64,000 nt of DNA from Geomonas oryzisoli (GCF_018986915.1 NZ_CP076723.1:3769501-3833500), one strand, 5' to 3'. Numbered from the stretch's first letter, positions 45,837-55,258 are shown. Notes: generated by a model not told the origin, from the sequence alone. Numbers and translations are program-made.

Positions 45837-47303
45837 CTAGGCAACCTTCTTCATGTGCTCCTTCATGCGTTCCATGCCGGTGCCGTCGAAGTCGAAGCTT
45901 TCGCCATGGTCTTTCATCATCAGCATGAAGGCGCTCAGCAGATACTTCCGCTTGAAACCGTCCTCCATCTCGACGATCTCCTGCATCTTGTTGCTGTAGA
46001 AGGACATGTAGCACTTGCCCAAGGCCTGGGTGATCTCCGCCATGGTCATCTGGTACGGCTCGACGATGGGGCAGACCAGGTTGTACTTCGAATAATCGAA
46101 GACGCGGATCCGGTCCTTCATCTGGGCGTGGATCGGGGTGAAAGGCATCGGGGTCACCACCGGGAACACGGCGATGTCCGGGTTCAGGTAAATGGCGGAC
46201 GCTATGGTGTTGTCGATGGAGTCCCAGGTTTCGGTCGGGAAACCGATCATGAAAGAGGCCTCGGTGATTATCTCCGCCTCGCGCAAGAGATCCAGGGCGC
46301 GCTTGTTCTGCTCGAAGCTGGTCCCCTTGTTAAGGCTCCCCAGCACGTCCTTGTCGGCGCTTTCCGCGCCCAGGTAGACGTGGATGATCCCGGCCTCACG
46401 GTACTTGTGCAGGATATCGGCGTCGCGGATGATGTCCTCGACCCGGGTCTCGATGAGCAGGTGCACACCGAGTTTTCTCTCGATGACCAGGTCCAGAAAC
46501 AGTTCCCAGCGCTCGCGGTGCTTGGTAGGGTACGCGTCGATCAGCGTGAAGAAGTTGACGCCGTAGGTGCCGATCAGGTGTTCCATCTCCTCGACCACCT
46601 TCTCGGGTTTTCTGCAGCGCCAGTCCTCGCGCCAGAACATGCGCTGGCTGCAGAAGGCGCATTCCATGTCGCAGCCGCGGGAGGTGAGGATGGAGGCCAT
46701 GCGGCCGTAGGGGGCTACCAGGTAGTTGTAGTCCTCCCAGTCCAAGAGATGCCAGGCGGGTTGCAGGGTGTCGAGGTCCTCGATGTGCGGCTGTCTGCCG
46801 GTATAGAGGGTGCGCTCCCCCTCCCGGTAGGCGACCCCCTTGACCGCCTTGGGGTCACCGGCGCCGTTGAGCGCCGCCAGCAGTTTCTTCAGGGTCTGCT
46901 CCGGCTCGCCGGTGATGATGTAGTCGACGCGGTTGTCCCGGTCCTCGAGAATCTCCTCGTACATGAAGCTCGGGTGGGGTCCGCCTAATAGCGTTACGAT
47001 TTGGCCAGAAATTTCTTTGGCCATATTAAGAATACGGAGGGCATAGGGAACGGTGGCGGTGCTGATGGCGCCGGTGACCGGCAGGTAGTCAAGGGTCATC
47101 ACCAGGTCGGGCTGGTACTGCTCGATTTCGCGCCTGATGTCGTCGAAGGACAGCCGCTTGTTCATCGCATCGAAAATGCGCGCCTCGTGACCGGTGTCGC
47201 AGGCGGCGCCGGCGAGATAGGCCAGGTGCAGCGGAGGCCAGGTGCCGACGACCTGAACGCCCCAGCAGTGATACGGTGCGGTGATGAAAAGGATCTTGCT
47301 CAT
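45837..47303 (-). CDS. B12-binding radical SAM protein, BchE-like (C)
   Basis: The 488 residues include a cobalamin-type domain with APYHCWG at the start, a GTWPP turn and FDAM (44-47), LLGGPHPSFMYEEIL (105-119) and a radical SAM motif CDMECAFC (Cys 211, 215, 218) followed by SQRMFWREDWR. Further BchE-like pieces are FFTLIDAYPT, an MPFTPIH segment and CPIVEPYQMT. The gene starts 47 bases after the stop of its paralogue D and is the last gene of the long operon. The substrate is unknown. A tetrapyrrole is suggested by family resemblance only. Confidence 0.88.
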   Translation of the reverse strand: MSKILFITAPYHCWGVQVVGTWPPLHLAYLAGAACDTGHEARIFDAMNKRLSFDDIRREIEQYQPDLVMTLDYLPVTGAISTATVPYALRILNMAKEISGQIVTLLGGPHPSFMYEEILEDRDNRVDYIITGEPEQTLKKLLAALNGAGDPKAVKGVAYREGERTLYTGRQPHIEDLDTLQPAWHLLDWEDYNYLVAPYGRMASILTSRGCDMECAFCSQRMFWREDWRCRKPEKVVEEMEHLIGTYGVNFFTLIDAYPTKHRERWELFLDLVIERKLGVHLLIETRVEDIIRDADILHKYREAGIIHVYLGAESADKDVLGSLNKGTSFEQNKRALDLLREAEIITEASFMIGFPTETWDSIDNTIASAIYLNPDIAVFPVVTPMPFTPIHAQMKDRIRVFDYSKYNLVCPIVEPYQMTMAEITQALGKCYMSFYSNKMQEIVEMEDGFKRKYLLSAFMLMMKDHGESFDFDGTGMERMKEHMKKVA

Positions 47304-47349
47304 TAATTCTCCGATTTTCTTACAAAAGCGTGTTACTGCAAGAATGGTG

Positions 47350-48771
47350 CTAGCGCGTGGAGCCCCATGGGTTCAGCTTGCCGATGACGAAGGAACTGCT
47401 CATGAGCAGCTTGGTGGCCCGCACCAGGTAACCGCGCCGGAAGGTGTCCTTCATGGACATAACCTCCAGCATTTTACCCATATAGAACCTGCGGTAGCAA
47501 TCGTTAATTGCCGTCTGCAGCTCCTTTATGCTCATGAACTCCGACTCCACCACCGGATCGATGAAGTTATACCGGGCGTAGTCGGTTGCGCGGATTAGCG
47601 GTGCCAGCTCGGCCATTCCGCCATATGGCCAAGGGGTCAGCGCGAAGAAATTGGCGTTGTCCGGGTTGTAGCGCTGCGCGGTTTTCAGGGTGGCCCGCAC
47701 GCTCTCCGGCGTTTCGTCGGGGAACCCCACGATGAAGGAGGCCTCGCTGACGATGCCGTGGGCATGGATAATGTCGAGCGCCTCCCGGGGGGCGTCCTGC
47801 GGCGTCGCCTTCCCCAGCCGCGCCAGCACCTGGCGATCAGCGGACTCGATCCCCAGGGATATGTGCACCACCCCCGCCTTGGCGTACTTCCAGAAGATGT
47901 CACGGTCGCGCAGCACGTCCTCGGCGCGGGTCTCCAGGATCAGGTGAATCGGCAGCGCCTGTTCGATCAGGAGGTCCAGGAAGCGCTCCCAGCGGGCGGC
48001 GTCCCGGGTCGGGTGCTCGTCGGTGATGAGGAAGACATTGACACCGTAGCGCCGGTGCAGTTCCGCCACTTCCTCGGCCACCTTGAGCGGATCGCGGGCG
48101 CGCCAGGCCTTGCGCCAGAACTGCTGCTGTGAGCAGAAGGCGCAGTCGTGGCTGCAGCCGCGCGAGGTGCCGATGGCGGCGAAGCGGGAGTCGGGGATGA
48201 CGAAGTAGCTGTACAACGGCCAGTCCACCAGGTCCCAGGCGGGCGTCAGGGTATCGAGGTCCTCGACGAGCGACGCGGTCGTCGTCACCTTGACCTCACC
48301 CCCCTCGCGGTAGGCGATGCCGGGGACACCCGCCGGATCTTCCCCGCGCTCCAGCGCCTGTATCAGGCGGGCCAGCGTCTGCTCTCCTTCGCCGATGACG
48401 ATGTAATCGACCGCAGCAGAGGACTCCAGGATCTCCAGGTACATGAAGCTCGGGTGGATCCCCCCCAGGATGGTGACCGTGGCGGGGGCCAGCGTTTTGG
48501 CGGTTTCGAGTACCTTGACGGCATCGCCCACGGTAGCGGTCATGGCACCGGCGGCAACGTAACGCGGCTCAGCCTCTGCGATGCGCCGCTCTATCTCGGG
48601 ATAGCCGTCACCGGTGGCCATGGCGTCGTAGATCTCCGGCTCGACCCCGACCTCGCGCGCGGCGCCGGCCAGATAGACCAGCCCCAGCGGGAGCCAGCGC
48701 CCGGAGATTTCCGGAATGCCGCTGTGATAGGGCGGGGTGATGAGGAGGATCTTGTTCTTCGCTGCCTTCAT
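47350..48771 (-). CDS. B12-binding radical SAM protein, BchE-like (D)
   Basis: The 473-residue protein is the most BchE-like of the six. It has TPPYHSG with a GRWLPLG turn, IYDAM (47-51), GGIHPSFMYLEILE, CSHDCAFC (Cys 206, 210, 213) followed by SQQQFWRKAWRARDP, FLITDEHPTRD, and a C-terminal NPDNANFFALTPWPYGG and CYRRFYMGKMLEVM. In BchE the same places hold the CSQ-FWRK segment, an EPT turn, the NPDMANW-PWP segment and an RRFYM-K helix. Its ATG shares one base with the stop of the HsmA-like gene. No bacteriochlorophyll genes are present, so another tetrapyrrole or an unrelated substrate is likely. Confidence 0.88.
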   Translation of the reverse strand: MKAAKNKILLITPPYHSGIPEISGRWLPLGLVYLAGAAREVGVEPEIYDAMATGDGYPEIERRIAEAEPRYVAAGAMTATVGDAVKVLETAKTLAPATVTILGGIHPSFMYLEILESSAAVDYIVIGEGEQTLARLIQALERGEDPAGVPGIAYREGGEVKVTTTASLVEDLDTLTPAWDLVDWPLYSYFVIPDSRFAAIGTSRGCSHDCAFCSQQQFWRKAWRARDPLKVAEEVAELHRRYGVNVFLITDEHPTRDAARWERFLDLLIEQALPIHLILETRAEDVLRDRDIFWKYAKAGVVHISLGIESADRQVLARLGKATPQDAPREALDIIHAHGIVSEASFIVGFPDETPESVRATLKTAQRYNPDNANFFALTPWPYGGMAELAPLIRATDYARYNFIDPVVESEFMSIKELQTAINDCYRRFYMGKMLEVMSMKDTFRRGYLVRATKLLMSSSFVIGKLNPWGSTR

Positions 48772-49178
48772 TACCGGTGCAGCCTCATCATGCCGGAGAA
48801 GGCGCCGCTGAAGAAGGCGATGAGCCAGCAGCTGTAGATGCTCAGGCTGACCCGGTGGAACACGCGGTTCACCGCGTCGGCGCGTCCGGCCAGGGTGGCA
48901 GCCAAGGCCAGCAGGAAGTGGAAGGCCATACCCGAGAGCGAGGCAAGACCCGTGATGTTGTGAATCTGCGGCGCCTTGCCGAAGGCCTGCGCGTAGAGGT
49001 TCATCTGGTGCGTGCCTATGTAGTCGCACAAAAGGCCGATGCCGAAGATGACCAGGTGCTTGGTGCGCAGTCCCTGGCGCCGCCCGCTGAAGACGGCCCA
49101 GGTGTAAAAGATGAGCGCCAGGGTCATCCAGAAGATGGCCACGGCGAGCATGGGGCCGGAGCCCTGAACCGACGGCAT
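48771..49178 (-). CDS. HsmA-like small membrane protein
   Basis: The 135-residue protein has about four helices. The start (MPSVQGSGPMLAVAIFWMTLAL then FYTWAVFSGRRQGLRTKHLV) and GIGLLCDYIGTHQM resemble the family I recall as HsmA/TIGR03987. Histidines lie in TKHLV, GTHQM and AFHFLL. Function is unknown. Both ends overlap neighbours by one base (TGATG with the ResB-like gene, TAATG with radical SAM D), so translation is coupled. It may be the membrane partner of D, as the small membrane proteins at 15650 and 54791 may be for their radical SAM neighbours. Confidence 0.65.
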   Translation of the reverse strand: MPSVQGSGPMLAVAIFWMTLALIFYTWAVFSGRRQGLRTKHLVIFGIGLLCDYIGTHQMNLYAQAFGKAPQIHNITGLASLSGMAFHFLLALAATLAGRADAVNRVFHRVSLSIYSCWLIAFFSGAFSGMMRLHR

Positions 49179-50410
49179 CACGACATCCCTCCTTCTCCCT
49201 GCTGCAACTGGTCCAGCAGGTCGTGGAAACGGCCGGCGTGGGCGCGGCGCCCCCCTTCGGCACGGGAGCAGGCGCTGACGCCGCCGGGACGCCGCACGAG
49301 CAGGATCTCCTGGCGCGGCCGGAGCAGCCGGACCGGGACGAACCACAAAAGGGACAGCAGCAACAGCACCCCGGCGCTCCAGATCAGCGGCACCCCGGCG
49401 TCCTGCACGAAATCGGTGACCACCGCCCTGCGGAATTCCGGCAGCGCCAGGCGGTACCCCCCCTCGCCCGCCTCCCCTCCCAGGGGCGCGCTCCCAGCGA
49501 AGACCTGCGCCTCCCCTTTCAGGAGCCTGAACTGCAGGGTGATCTTCCCGGTGGCGTAGGGATCGGGACCTTCCCCCGGCGCCATCTGGAAGATGAAGCG
49601 GTACGGAGAGCCAGGTATCTGGAAGGTGTCCTCCTTGCCGGGAGGGTAGATGCTGAGCACGGCGAACTGTTCGAAGCCTCCGGGAAGGTCGGGGGCGGAA
49701 AAGCGCAAAAGAGGCGCGACGCCCAAGTAGCGCGGGTAGAGGTAGTGGCCGCGGTGCGTGCCCGGCGGGTAGAGGCCGAAGTGCCGCTCCCCTCCCCCCT
49801 CGCCGGCGACGGCGATGTCGAGGGTGCGCTGCAGGAAGAGCCCCGGCTCCTCCTTGAGGACGATGCGCTGCACCAGGTCGCGGCTCACCGGCAGCGCTTC
49901 GCCTTCCAGCACGACCTGCCGGTGCGTCACCCTTCCGGTCAGGCTCAGCAGTATGCCGCAGAAGAGGAGTACCATGCCCAAAAGGTAGAGAAACCGCGCG
50001 GGGAAAAGGGTTACGCCGCGGCTGGCGGAGAGCGAAGCGGCACCGGATCGGACCCGGTAACCGAGCGATTGCAGGCGCCCCCCCTCCCCTTCGAACCGGC
50101 TCTCCGGCGGCAGCTCCACCGCGTCGTCGAAGAGCCCGTGCGGGTCGATCCCTTCCGCGCCGGAGAGTGCCCGGTGCCGTTTCAGGAAGTTGCCGGATTC
50201 GCGCAACAGGCGTGCTGCACCGTTCAGGGGCACCAGCGCCAACAGGGCGATCAGCGCGACGTTGCCGCGGGTGATGGCCATGAGCGCGGTGAGCGGCTCA
50301 TTGCTGCCGAAGGCGATCCCCACGTAGAGGAGCAGGAACCCGGCCAGTACGCAGGGGGTGACAGCGGGCGAGGCGGCGGCCTTTATCGCTTTGGACACGA
50401 GGCGGCTCAT
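49178..50410 (-). CDS. ResB-like membrane protein
   Basis: The 410 residues show two N-terminal helices, a cytoplasmic loop, a third helix (YLLGMVLLFCGILLSLTG) followed by a periplasmic domain, and a last helix near 345-367, which is the ResB order. Compared with true ResB it has an extra charged C-terminal tail of about 40 residues and no obvious heme histidine pair. It overlaps the DUF2318 gene by four bases and the HsmA-like gene by one. A heme or cytochrome c handling role is likely but weaker than for the proteins at 24528 and 60204. Confidence 0.6.
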   Translation of the reverse strand: MSRLVSKAIKAAASPAVTPCVLAGFLLLYVGIAFGSNEPLTALMAITRGNVALIALLALVPLNGAARLLRESGNFLKRHRALSGAEGIDPHGLFDDAVELPPESRFEGEGGRLQSLGYRVRSGAASLSASRGVTLFPARFLYLLGMVLLFCGILLSLTGRVTHRQVVLEGEALPVSRDLVQRIVLKEEPGLFLQRTLDIAVAGEGGGERHFGLYPPGTHRGHYLYPRYLGVAPLLRFSAPDLPGGFEQFAVLSIYPPGKEDTFQIPGSPYRFIFQMAPGEGPDPYATGKITLQFRLLKGEAQVFAGSAPLGGEAGEGGYRLALPEFRRAVVTDFVQDAGVPLIWSAGVLLLLSLLWFVPVRLLRPRQEILLVRRPGGVSACSRAEGGRRAHAGRFHDLLDQLQQGEGGMS

Positions 50411-51741
50411 TTCCCCATCCCCTTGCCGTGCATGGTGACCTGGACCGTGCTCTCCCAGGTGTTGAGGAGCGTCATGCCGTCGATGACCACGGCATCCCCC
50501 TTGACGGAAGAGGCGATCGGGACCGGGTTACAGCCGCCGGGCTTGCCCACCGTCTCCAGCGGGATCAGGGTGCGGCAGTAGTAGCAGATCACCGCGTTGC
50601 CGGCCTGACCGTACCCTTCGGGCTGGCAGATGGCGCAGGCGTCCAGGGTCACGACCAGCTGTCCAGCCGGGGTCAGCATCACGAAGAAGCGCGCTTCCCG
50701 CCCCCCCTGGCGGTAGCTGAACTTGTGCAGCTTGCCGTCCTCGAGCTCGACATCCCCCTTCTTCGGAATCACGATCTGCCCCGCCGGGGTCGCGGTGACC
50801 TCGATCGGCTTGGGATCCCAGTACTCGGTGGCGGGGAAGCGGCTCTGGTAGGCGGCACCGGTCAGGAGCACCAGCGCGAAAAGCGGAGCCGCCAGGCGCA
50901 GACGGCGCTCGCGGATGAAGCCCGCCAGGAGCTTGCGGCGCGCCGCCCCCTGGCGGATGTGGGCCACCGACGGCAGCCGCTCCAGCCTGATCGCCAGGGC
51001 GATGAAGAGCACCGGCAGGTACCAGAGCGCGAGCCCGCCCCAAAGCCCCACCTTGTCGCTGAAGAGGAGACCGATGTAGCCCCAGACATCGCTGCGGAAG
51101 AAGGGATGATCCGGGATCAGCATCGACTCGAAGAACTGGTGCACGAAGTCGTGGATGAACTTCATCACCTCCATGGAGAGGGGAGAAAAGAGGTCGAGCC
51201 GCTGCACCGAGCAGGCCATGACCATCAGTACCGACACGATGAGGGCCGCCAGCGGAATCCCCCGCGGCGCCAGCCGCTTGGGCAGGTATTTCGCCGGGTA
51301 CGCGGCGCCCAGTGCCAGGATGCTCCCCGCGCATGCAAGCGACAGGTAGGGAACGAGGCGCACCGCGCCGCCGTCCAGCGGTGCCAGGCGGCAGAGCGTG
51401 AGCGCTCCGGCCAGGACGCCGGTCGAGACGGCAACCGCGCCGGCCACGAGGGGGCCGGGAGGCGTCGCGTCGTCATCGGGGCGGCTGGAGCCGCTGCGGT
51501 ACAGGGCCCACACCGAGGCACCCCACAGCAGCAGGAAGATGATGCCGCAGATGCCGCGCAGCGGGCGGAAGGGGAGCTCTCCCCCCACGTAGGCGAGCAG
51601 CAGGTCCTCGCCGGCCACCCCCGCGACGAATCCGGCCGCGGCGGCGATGGCGGTCGCGGTCCCGGCCAGGCTGCGGCTCAGCACCGGCACCAGGAGGGCC
51701 CAGCAGACCAGCTGGGGTATGACCTTAACGGCGGTCAGCAC
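50407..51741 (-). CDS. DUF2318 membrane protein, FetA / Cj1660-like
   Basis: The 444 residues have about eight helices, then a periplasmic domain with the cysteine cluster CAICQPEGYG, ICYYC and GGCNPVPI, the DUF2318 signature. In E. coli FetABCDEF and Campylobacter Cj1660-1665 such a protein is co-encoded with two FtsX-type permeases, a LolD-type ATPase and thioredoxin-like proteins, and supports iron uptake with P19 and an Ftr1-type permease. Here the permeases and ATPase follow the same logic, but P19, the Ftr1 permease and thioredoxins are absent from the window. It overlaps its neighbours by seven and four bases. Confidence 0.85.
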   Translation of the reverse strand: MLTAVKVIPQLVCWALLVPVLSRSLAGTATAIAAAAGFVAGVAGEDLLLAYVGGELPFRPLRGICGIIFLLLWGASVWALYRSGSSRPDDDATPPGPLVAGAVAVSTGVLAGALTLCRLAPLDGGAVRLVPYLSLACAGSILALGAAYPAKYLPKRLAPRGIPLAALIVSVLMVMACSVQRLDLFSPLSMEVMKFIHDFVHQFFESMLIPDHPFFRSDVWGYIGLLFSDKVGLWGGLALWYLPVLFIALAIRLERLPSVAHIRQGAARRKLLAGFIRERRLRLAAPLFALVLLTGAAYQSRFPATEYWDPKPIEVTATPAGQIVIPKKGDVELEDGKLHKFSYRQGGREARFFVMLTPAGQLVVTLDACAICQPEGYGQAGNAVICYYCRTLIPLETVGKPGGCNPVPIASSVKGDAVVIDGMTLLNTWESTVQVTMHGKGMGK

Positions 51742-52412
51742 GGTTTCGTCCGCTCCTCACGGACCAGGCAGCCGTCGTCCATGTGGATGGTCCGCTCGCC
51801 CCAGGCGGCGACCTCCTGGTTGTGGGTGACCATGACGATGCTGAAGCGGTCCTCGTCGCGCAACTCGCGCAGGAGCTCCATCACCATCATGGTGCTCTTG
51901 TGATCGAGGTTGCCGGTGGGCTCGTCGCCGAGGAGGAGCCTCGGGCTGTTGATGATGGCGCGCGCGATGCAGACCCGCTGCTGCTCGCCGCCGGAAAGCT
52001 CGCCGGGGCGGTTCTTGAGCCGGTGCCCGAGTCCCACCCGTTCCAGGGCGTGGCGCGCCTCGGCCTCGTCCGGCACGCTGTGGAAGTACTGCGACATCAT
52101 CACGTTCTCCAGCGCGGTCAGGTACGGGATCAGGTGGTGCTGCTGGAAGATGATGCCGACGCAGTCGCGGCGGAAGCGGGCCAGGCCGTCCTCGGAGAGG
52201 GTGGCGAGGTCGGTGCCGCGCACCGTGATCGAGCCGCCGGTCGGGCGGTCCAGCCCCCCCAGGAGGTTCAACAGCGTACTCTTGCCCGAGCCGGAATGTC
52301 CCATCACCGTGAGCCACTCCCCCTCGGGGACGCAGAGGTCCAGGGGCTTCAGCGCACATATGTCGCCGTAGCTTCGGGTGAGTCCGGATGTTTCTATGAT
52401 TGCAGTCATCAT
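51735..52412 (-). CDS. ABC transporter ATPase (LolD/MacB type, FetD-like)
   Basis: The 225 residues contain Walker [10 protein letters not shown] (38-46), Q-loop FQQHHL, signature LSGGEQQR (139-146), Walker [13 protein letters not shown] (159-170) and H-loop VTHNQE. This subclass powers mechanotransmission with FtsX-type permeases rather than import. Two adjacent ATGs (52412 and 52409) are possible. The first overlaps the permease stop as ATGA. It should pair with the two permeases encoded just upstream. Confidence 0.93.
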   Translation of the reverse strand: MMTAIIETSGLTRSYGDICALKPLDLCVPEGEWLTVMGHSGSGKSTLLNLLGGLDRPTGGSITVRGTDLATLSEDGLARFRRDCVGIIFQQHHLIPYLTALENVMMSQYFHSVPDEAEARHALERVGLGHRLKNRPGELSGGEQQRVCIARAIINSPRLLLGDEPTGNLDHKSTMMVMELLRELRDEDRFSIVMVTHNQEVAAWGERTIHMDDGCLVREERTKPC

Positions 52413-53569
52413 TCCCCTCTCAAACTCTGCACCGGGTCGAGCCGGAACACGGACAGAAGCGGCCCGACGCTCCCCGCTAACGCCAGCAAGAGGCTCACCC
52501 CGATGGCGACCGGAAAGAACTCCGGCCGGGGCGCCGCATCAGCCGCGAACACGGTGCGTGCCACGAACTCGGCGATCAGGCTGCCGAACAGGAAGCCTCC
52601 CACCCCGGCGCCCAGCCCCAGCAGCAGCGCCTCCGCGCTGAATATCTTCAGGAGGTCCCAGCGCGAGCCACCCATCGCCTTCAACAATCCTATTTCCTTG
52701 CCGCGCTCCAGCACCGTGGTACCCATGGTCCCGGCGACGCTGCTCCCGGCGGTGACCAGCACCACGGCGGTGACCAGCAGCATCAACAGCTGTACCTTGC
52801 CGAGCAGCTCCTCGCTGGTCCGCCCCACCTGGCGCAGTTCTTTCACCGTGGCCCCGGGAAGATGGCGCTGCAGCCGGGCCGCCTGTTCCTTCAGGCTTCC
52901 CTTGCCGGGGTCGACCAGCAGCCGTACCTGGCTCACCTGCCCCGGGCGTCCCATCTGATTCTGCAGCTCCTTCAGATCGAGGAAGAGGGTCCCGTCCTCG
53001 TCGCCGCCGGTAGTGACGATGCCGGCGACGCGCACCCGCAGTGCCCCCTTCCCTCCGGCGAAATCAAAGAGATCACCGGTGTGGATGTGGTAGCGCGGAC
53101 TAAGGTCGCCGCCACCGAGCACCTCTCCCTGCGCGGGCCAGTTCCCGGCAACCTGCCACCAGGGCGAGAGCCGGCGCACCTGGGCGAAATCGACCCCTTC
53201 GCACGGAATTTCAACCCCCTTCAGGGAGAGCGTCCCCTTCAGGTGCAACGAATAATCCCCCTTCACGCCGCTTTGCGCCAGTGCGGCAAGAACCTGGTCC
53301 TGGGAGAGATAGGCCGGCTCGCCGATGGTGCCAAAGCGCAAGCCACCGCTTCCCACCTCGATCCGCGCGCTTTCCGGGATGATAACCAGGTTGGCGCCGT
53401 ACTTTTTGGTCTCTTCGGCCACCCGCGCCCGCATCGAAGCGGAGACGACACCCAGAGCGGTGGCGAGGCTGGAGGCCAGGGTCAGCACGGCCAGGAGCAA
53501 GAGCGTGCGCCCCCGGCGGTGGGTCAGGGCCCGAAACACGATATGGACAAGCCAGCGGCGCCTGGTCAT
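52409..53569 (-). CDS. FtsX/MacB-type ABC permease 1
   Basis: The 386-residue permease has one N-terminal helix (about 23-45), a large periplasmic domain (about 46-255) and three C-terminal helices (about 262-285, 313-340, 350-372). KEIGLLKAMGGSRWDL between helices 2 and 3 is the FtsX coupling motif. Its end, [10 protein letters not shown], is typical of the family. The next permease gene ends one base before this start codon region (53571). It likely forms a heterodimer with permease 2. Confidence 0.92.
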   Translation of the reverse strand: MTRRRWLVHIVFRALTHRRGRTLLLLAVLTLASSLATALGVVSASMRARVAEETKKYGANLVIIPESARIEVGSGGLRFGTIGEPAYLSQDQVLAALAQSGVKGDYSLHLKGTLSLKGVEIPCEGVDFAQVRRLSPWWQVAGNWPAQGEVLGGGDLSPRYHIHTGDLFDFAGGKGALRVRVAGIVTTGGDEDGTLFLDLKELQNQMGRPGQVSQVRLLVDPGKGSLKEQAARLQRHLPGATVKELRQVGRTSEELLGKVQLLMLLVTAVVLVTAGSSVAGTMGTTVLERGKEIGLLKAMGGSRWDLLKIFSAEALLLGLGAGVGGFLFGSLIAEFVARTVFAADAAPRPEFFPVAIGVSLLLALAGSVGPLLSVFRLDPVQSLRGE

Positions 53570-53570
53570 G

Positions 53571-54803
53571 TTACCCCTTCAGCACCCGCACCGGCTCAAC
53601 GGCCAGCGCCCTTTTCAAAGGCGCCGCACTCCCGGCCAGGGCCACCACGAGGGCGGCGCCGATGGCGGTCGGGAAGAGCCACAGCGGTGAGGTGACGGTG
53701 GAATCGAAGACGGTGCGGCTGATCACGACGGCGAGCCGGTCCCCCGCGAGATAGCCGAGAAGACCACCCAAAAGGGAGATGAGCAGCGTCTCGCCCAGGA
53801 AGATGGTCGCGATCTGGAGCCGGTCGGCACCCATGGTCTTCATGAGGGCGATCTCCGGGCTTCTCTTGGCCATGGAGGCCATCAGGCTCGACGAGACGGC
53901 GCAGGCGGCGGAGAAGAGCGCGAGCGCGGTCAAAAGGAGCATGAGGCTTTCCAGCTTCTTGAGGAGGGCTCCCTCCGCGCTGGCGATCTGCCAGATCGGC
54001 TTGGCGCGGCTCCCCCCCATGGCTTCCTCCACCCCTTTGGCCACCGAGGTGACGTAGGCGGTGCAGTACCACTTCTCGTACTCCTCGCGAGTCATCCGGG
54101 CGGGGTCCTTGCGGCCGAAGTCGTCCATGGGAACGGTAAGCGCACTCACCAGCACGCGCGAGAGCTGCCCCGGCTTGTTGAGCAGGGTCTGCACCTCGGC
54201 CAGCGGTGCGAAAAGCTGTTCCTCCTCGAAGCCCCCCGTGGAGGCGACCCCGACGATCCGGAAGGTGCGGCTTTTACCGGCGGCCGCCGCCGTGATGTCG
54301 CAACCGGCGGCGACCTTGAGCCGCTTGGCCAGCGCCGCTCCGATCACCGCCTCGTCCGGGGTCTCCGGCCAGCGCCCGTCCAGTTCCCACCAGGGTGCGG
54401 TTACCTTGACTCCCTGGATCGAGTCAGGCTCTCCCGGCACCTGCAGCGGTCTGCCAAACCAGGTGCCGGCCACGACGCCACGCTGGCGTCCCGCAGCCGA
54501 GGCAAAGTCGACCTGCCCGAAGAGGTACGGGGCGAAGCCGACGATGTTATGTTTCCAGAAGATGGTCTTGATCTTGGGGAGGTCGTCTGATTTGAGCGCC
54601 CCGGCCTCACCCGCCGCAGGCTCCAGCACGATGTTGGCGCCGTAGCTTCTGAGTTCCAGCGCCATCTTGTGCGACAGCTCACCGGAGATGCCCAGGAAGG
54701 CAGTGGCGACCGCCGAGCCCATGATGATGGACAAAAGCACCAGCAGCACGGGCTTGGGGCGCTTCAGGAAGGAGTTTTTCAGGATGCGGATCAGCATCCG
54801 CAC
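53571..54803 (-). CDS. FtsX/MacB-type ABC permease 2
   Basis: The 410 residues have the same plan as permease 1: helix (about 18-40), periplasmic domain, three helices, and the coupling segment PEIALMKTMGADRLQI. The periplasmic part includes TAPWWELDGRWP, paralleling LSPWWQVAGNWP in permease 1, so the two are paralogues. Both share YGANxV after the first helix. The start overlaps the stop of the small membrane protein gene by 13 bases. The organisation matches the two FetB/FetC permeases. Confidence 0.92.
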   Translation of the reverse strand: MRMLIRILKNSFLKRPKPVLLVLLSIIMGSAVATAFLGISGELSHKMALELRSYGANIVLEPAAGEAGALKSDDLPKIKTIFWKHNIVGFAPYLFGQVDFASAAGRQRGVVAGTWFGRPLQVPGEPDSIQGVKVTAPWWELDGRWPETPDEAVIGAALAKRLKVAAGCDITAAAAGKSRTFRIVGVASTGGFEEEQLFAPLAEVQTLLNKPGQLSRVLVSALTVPMDDFGRKDPARMTREEYEKWYCTAYVTSVAKGVEEAMGGSRAKPIWQIASAEGALLKKLESLMLLLTALALFSAACAVSSSLMASMAKRSPEIALMKTMGADRLQIATIFLGETLLISLLGGLLGYLAGDRLAVVISRTVFDSTVTSPLWLFPTAIGAALVVALAGSAAPLKRALAVEPVRVLKG

Positions 54804-55258
54804 CCGTCCCGGTTAAGGGTTGCGCGCAGTTCCGCGGGGAGACTTTCGGTGAGGCGTGCCACCTTGGCCTTCAGCTTCCTCCAGGCCAGGACACCCCACA
54901 CCACCAGGACCACCATGAGCACGTGCTTCACCATCAAGGCAGGCACCTGCTGCTTGTCGGCGAAGTGGTTCCACTCGAAGCTCACGTAGAAGATGGTGCG
55001 CGGCACGCCACCCAGGATGATCCACCAGAAGGCGAAGCGGAAGAACTTCACCATGAGCCGGTGTGTCTTCAGGAAGAAGAGCGCCGCCTCGGGTGTCGCG
55101 AGCGATGCCTCGACCCGGTGCGCCGCGTACAGGCAGAAGGCGGAGGCCGCCAGCATGGCCGTGGCGACATCGTGGAAGTAGTTGTTCATCATCACCGCGA
55201 CCCCGAGCCAGGGGGACTGCTGCAGCAGCGAGGTCAGGTACTGGTTCATTGCGTCCAT
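54791..55258 (-). CDS. Small membrane protein with conserved histidines (CopD-like?)
   Basis: The 155 residues have about four helices. NNYFHDVATAMLAASAF parallels NGFIHDFMTGYWLSAL in the 117-residue protein at 15650, and ALMVKHVLMVVLVV parallels MLVIKHVVLLVVV. Other histidines lie in YAAHRVEAS, LKTHRLM and EWNHFA. The C-terminus ends in a cysteine pair, DGCGC. A membrane heme or metal site is plausible. Its ATG shares one base with the radical SAM E stop (TAATG), giving the same radical SAM plus membrane protein order as at 16022/15650. Confidence 0.72.
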   Translation of the reverse strand: MDAMNQYLTSLLQQSPWLGVAVMMNNYFHDVATAMLAASAFCLYAAHRVEASLATPEAALFFLKTHRLMVKFFRFAFWWIILGGVPRTIFYVSFEWNHFADKQQVPALMVKHVLMVVLVVWGVLAWRKLKAKVARLTESLPAELRATLNRDGCGC

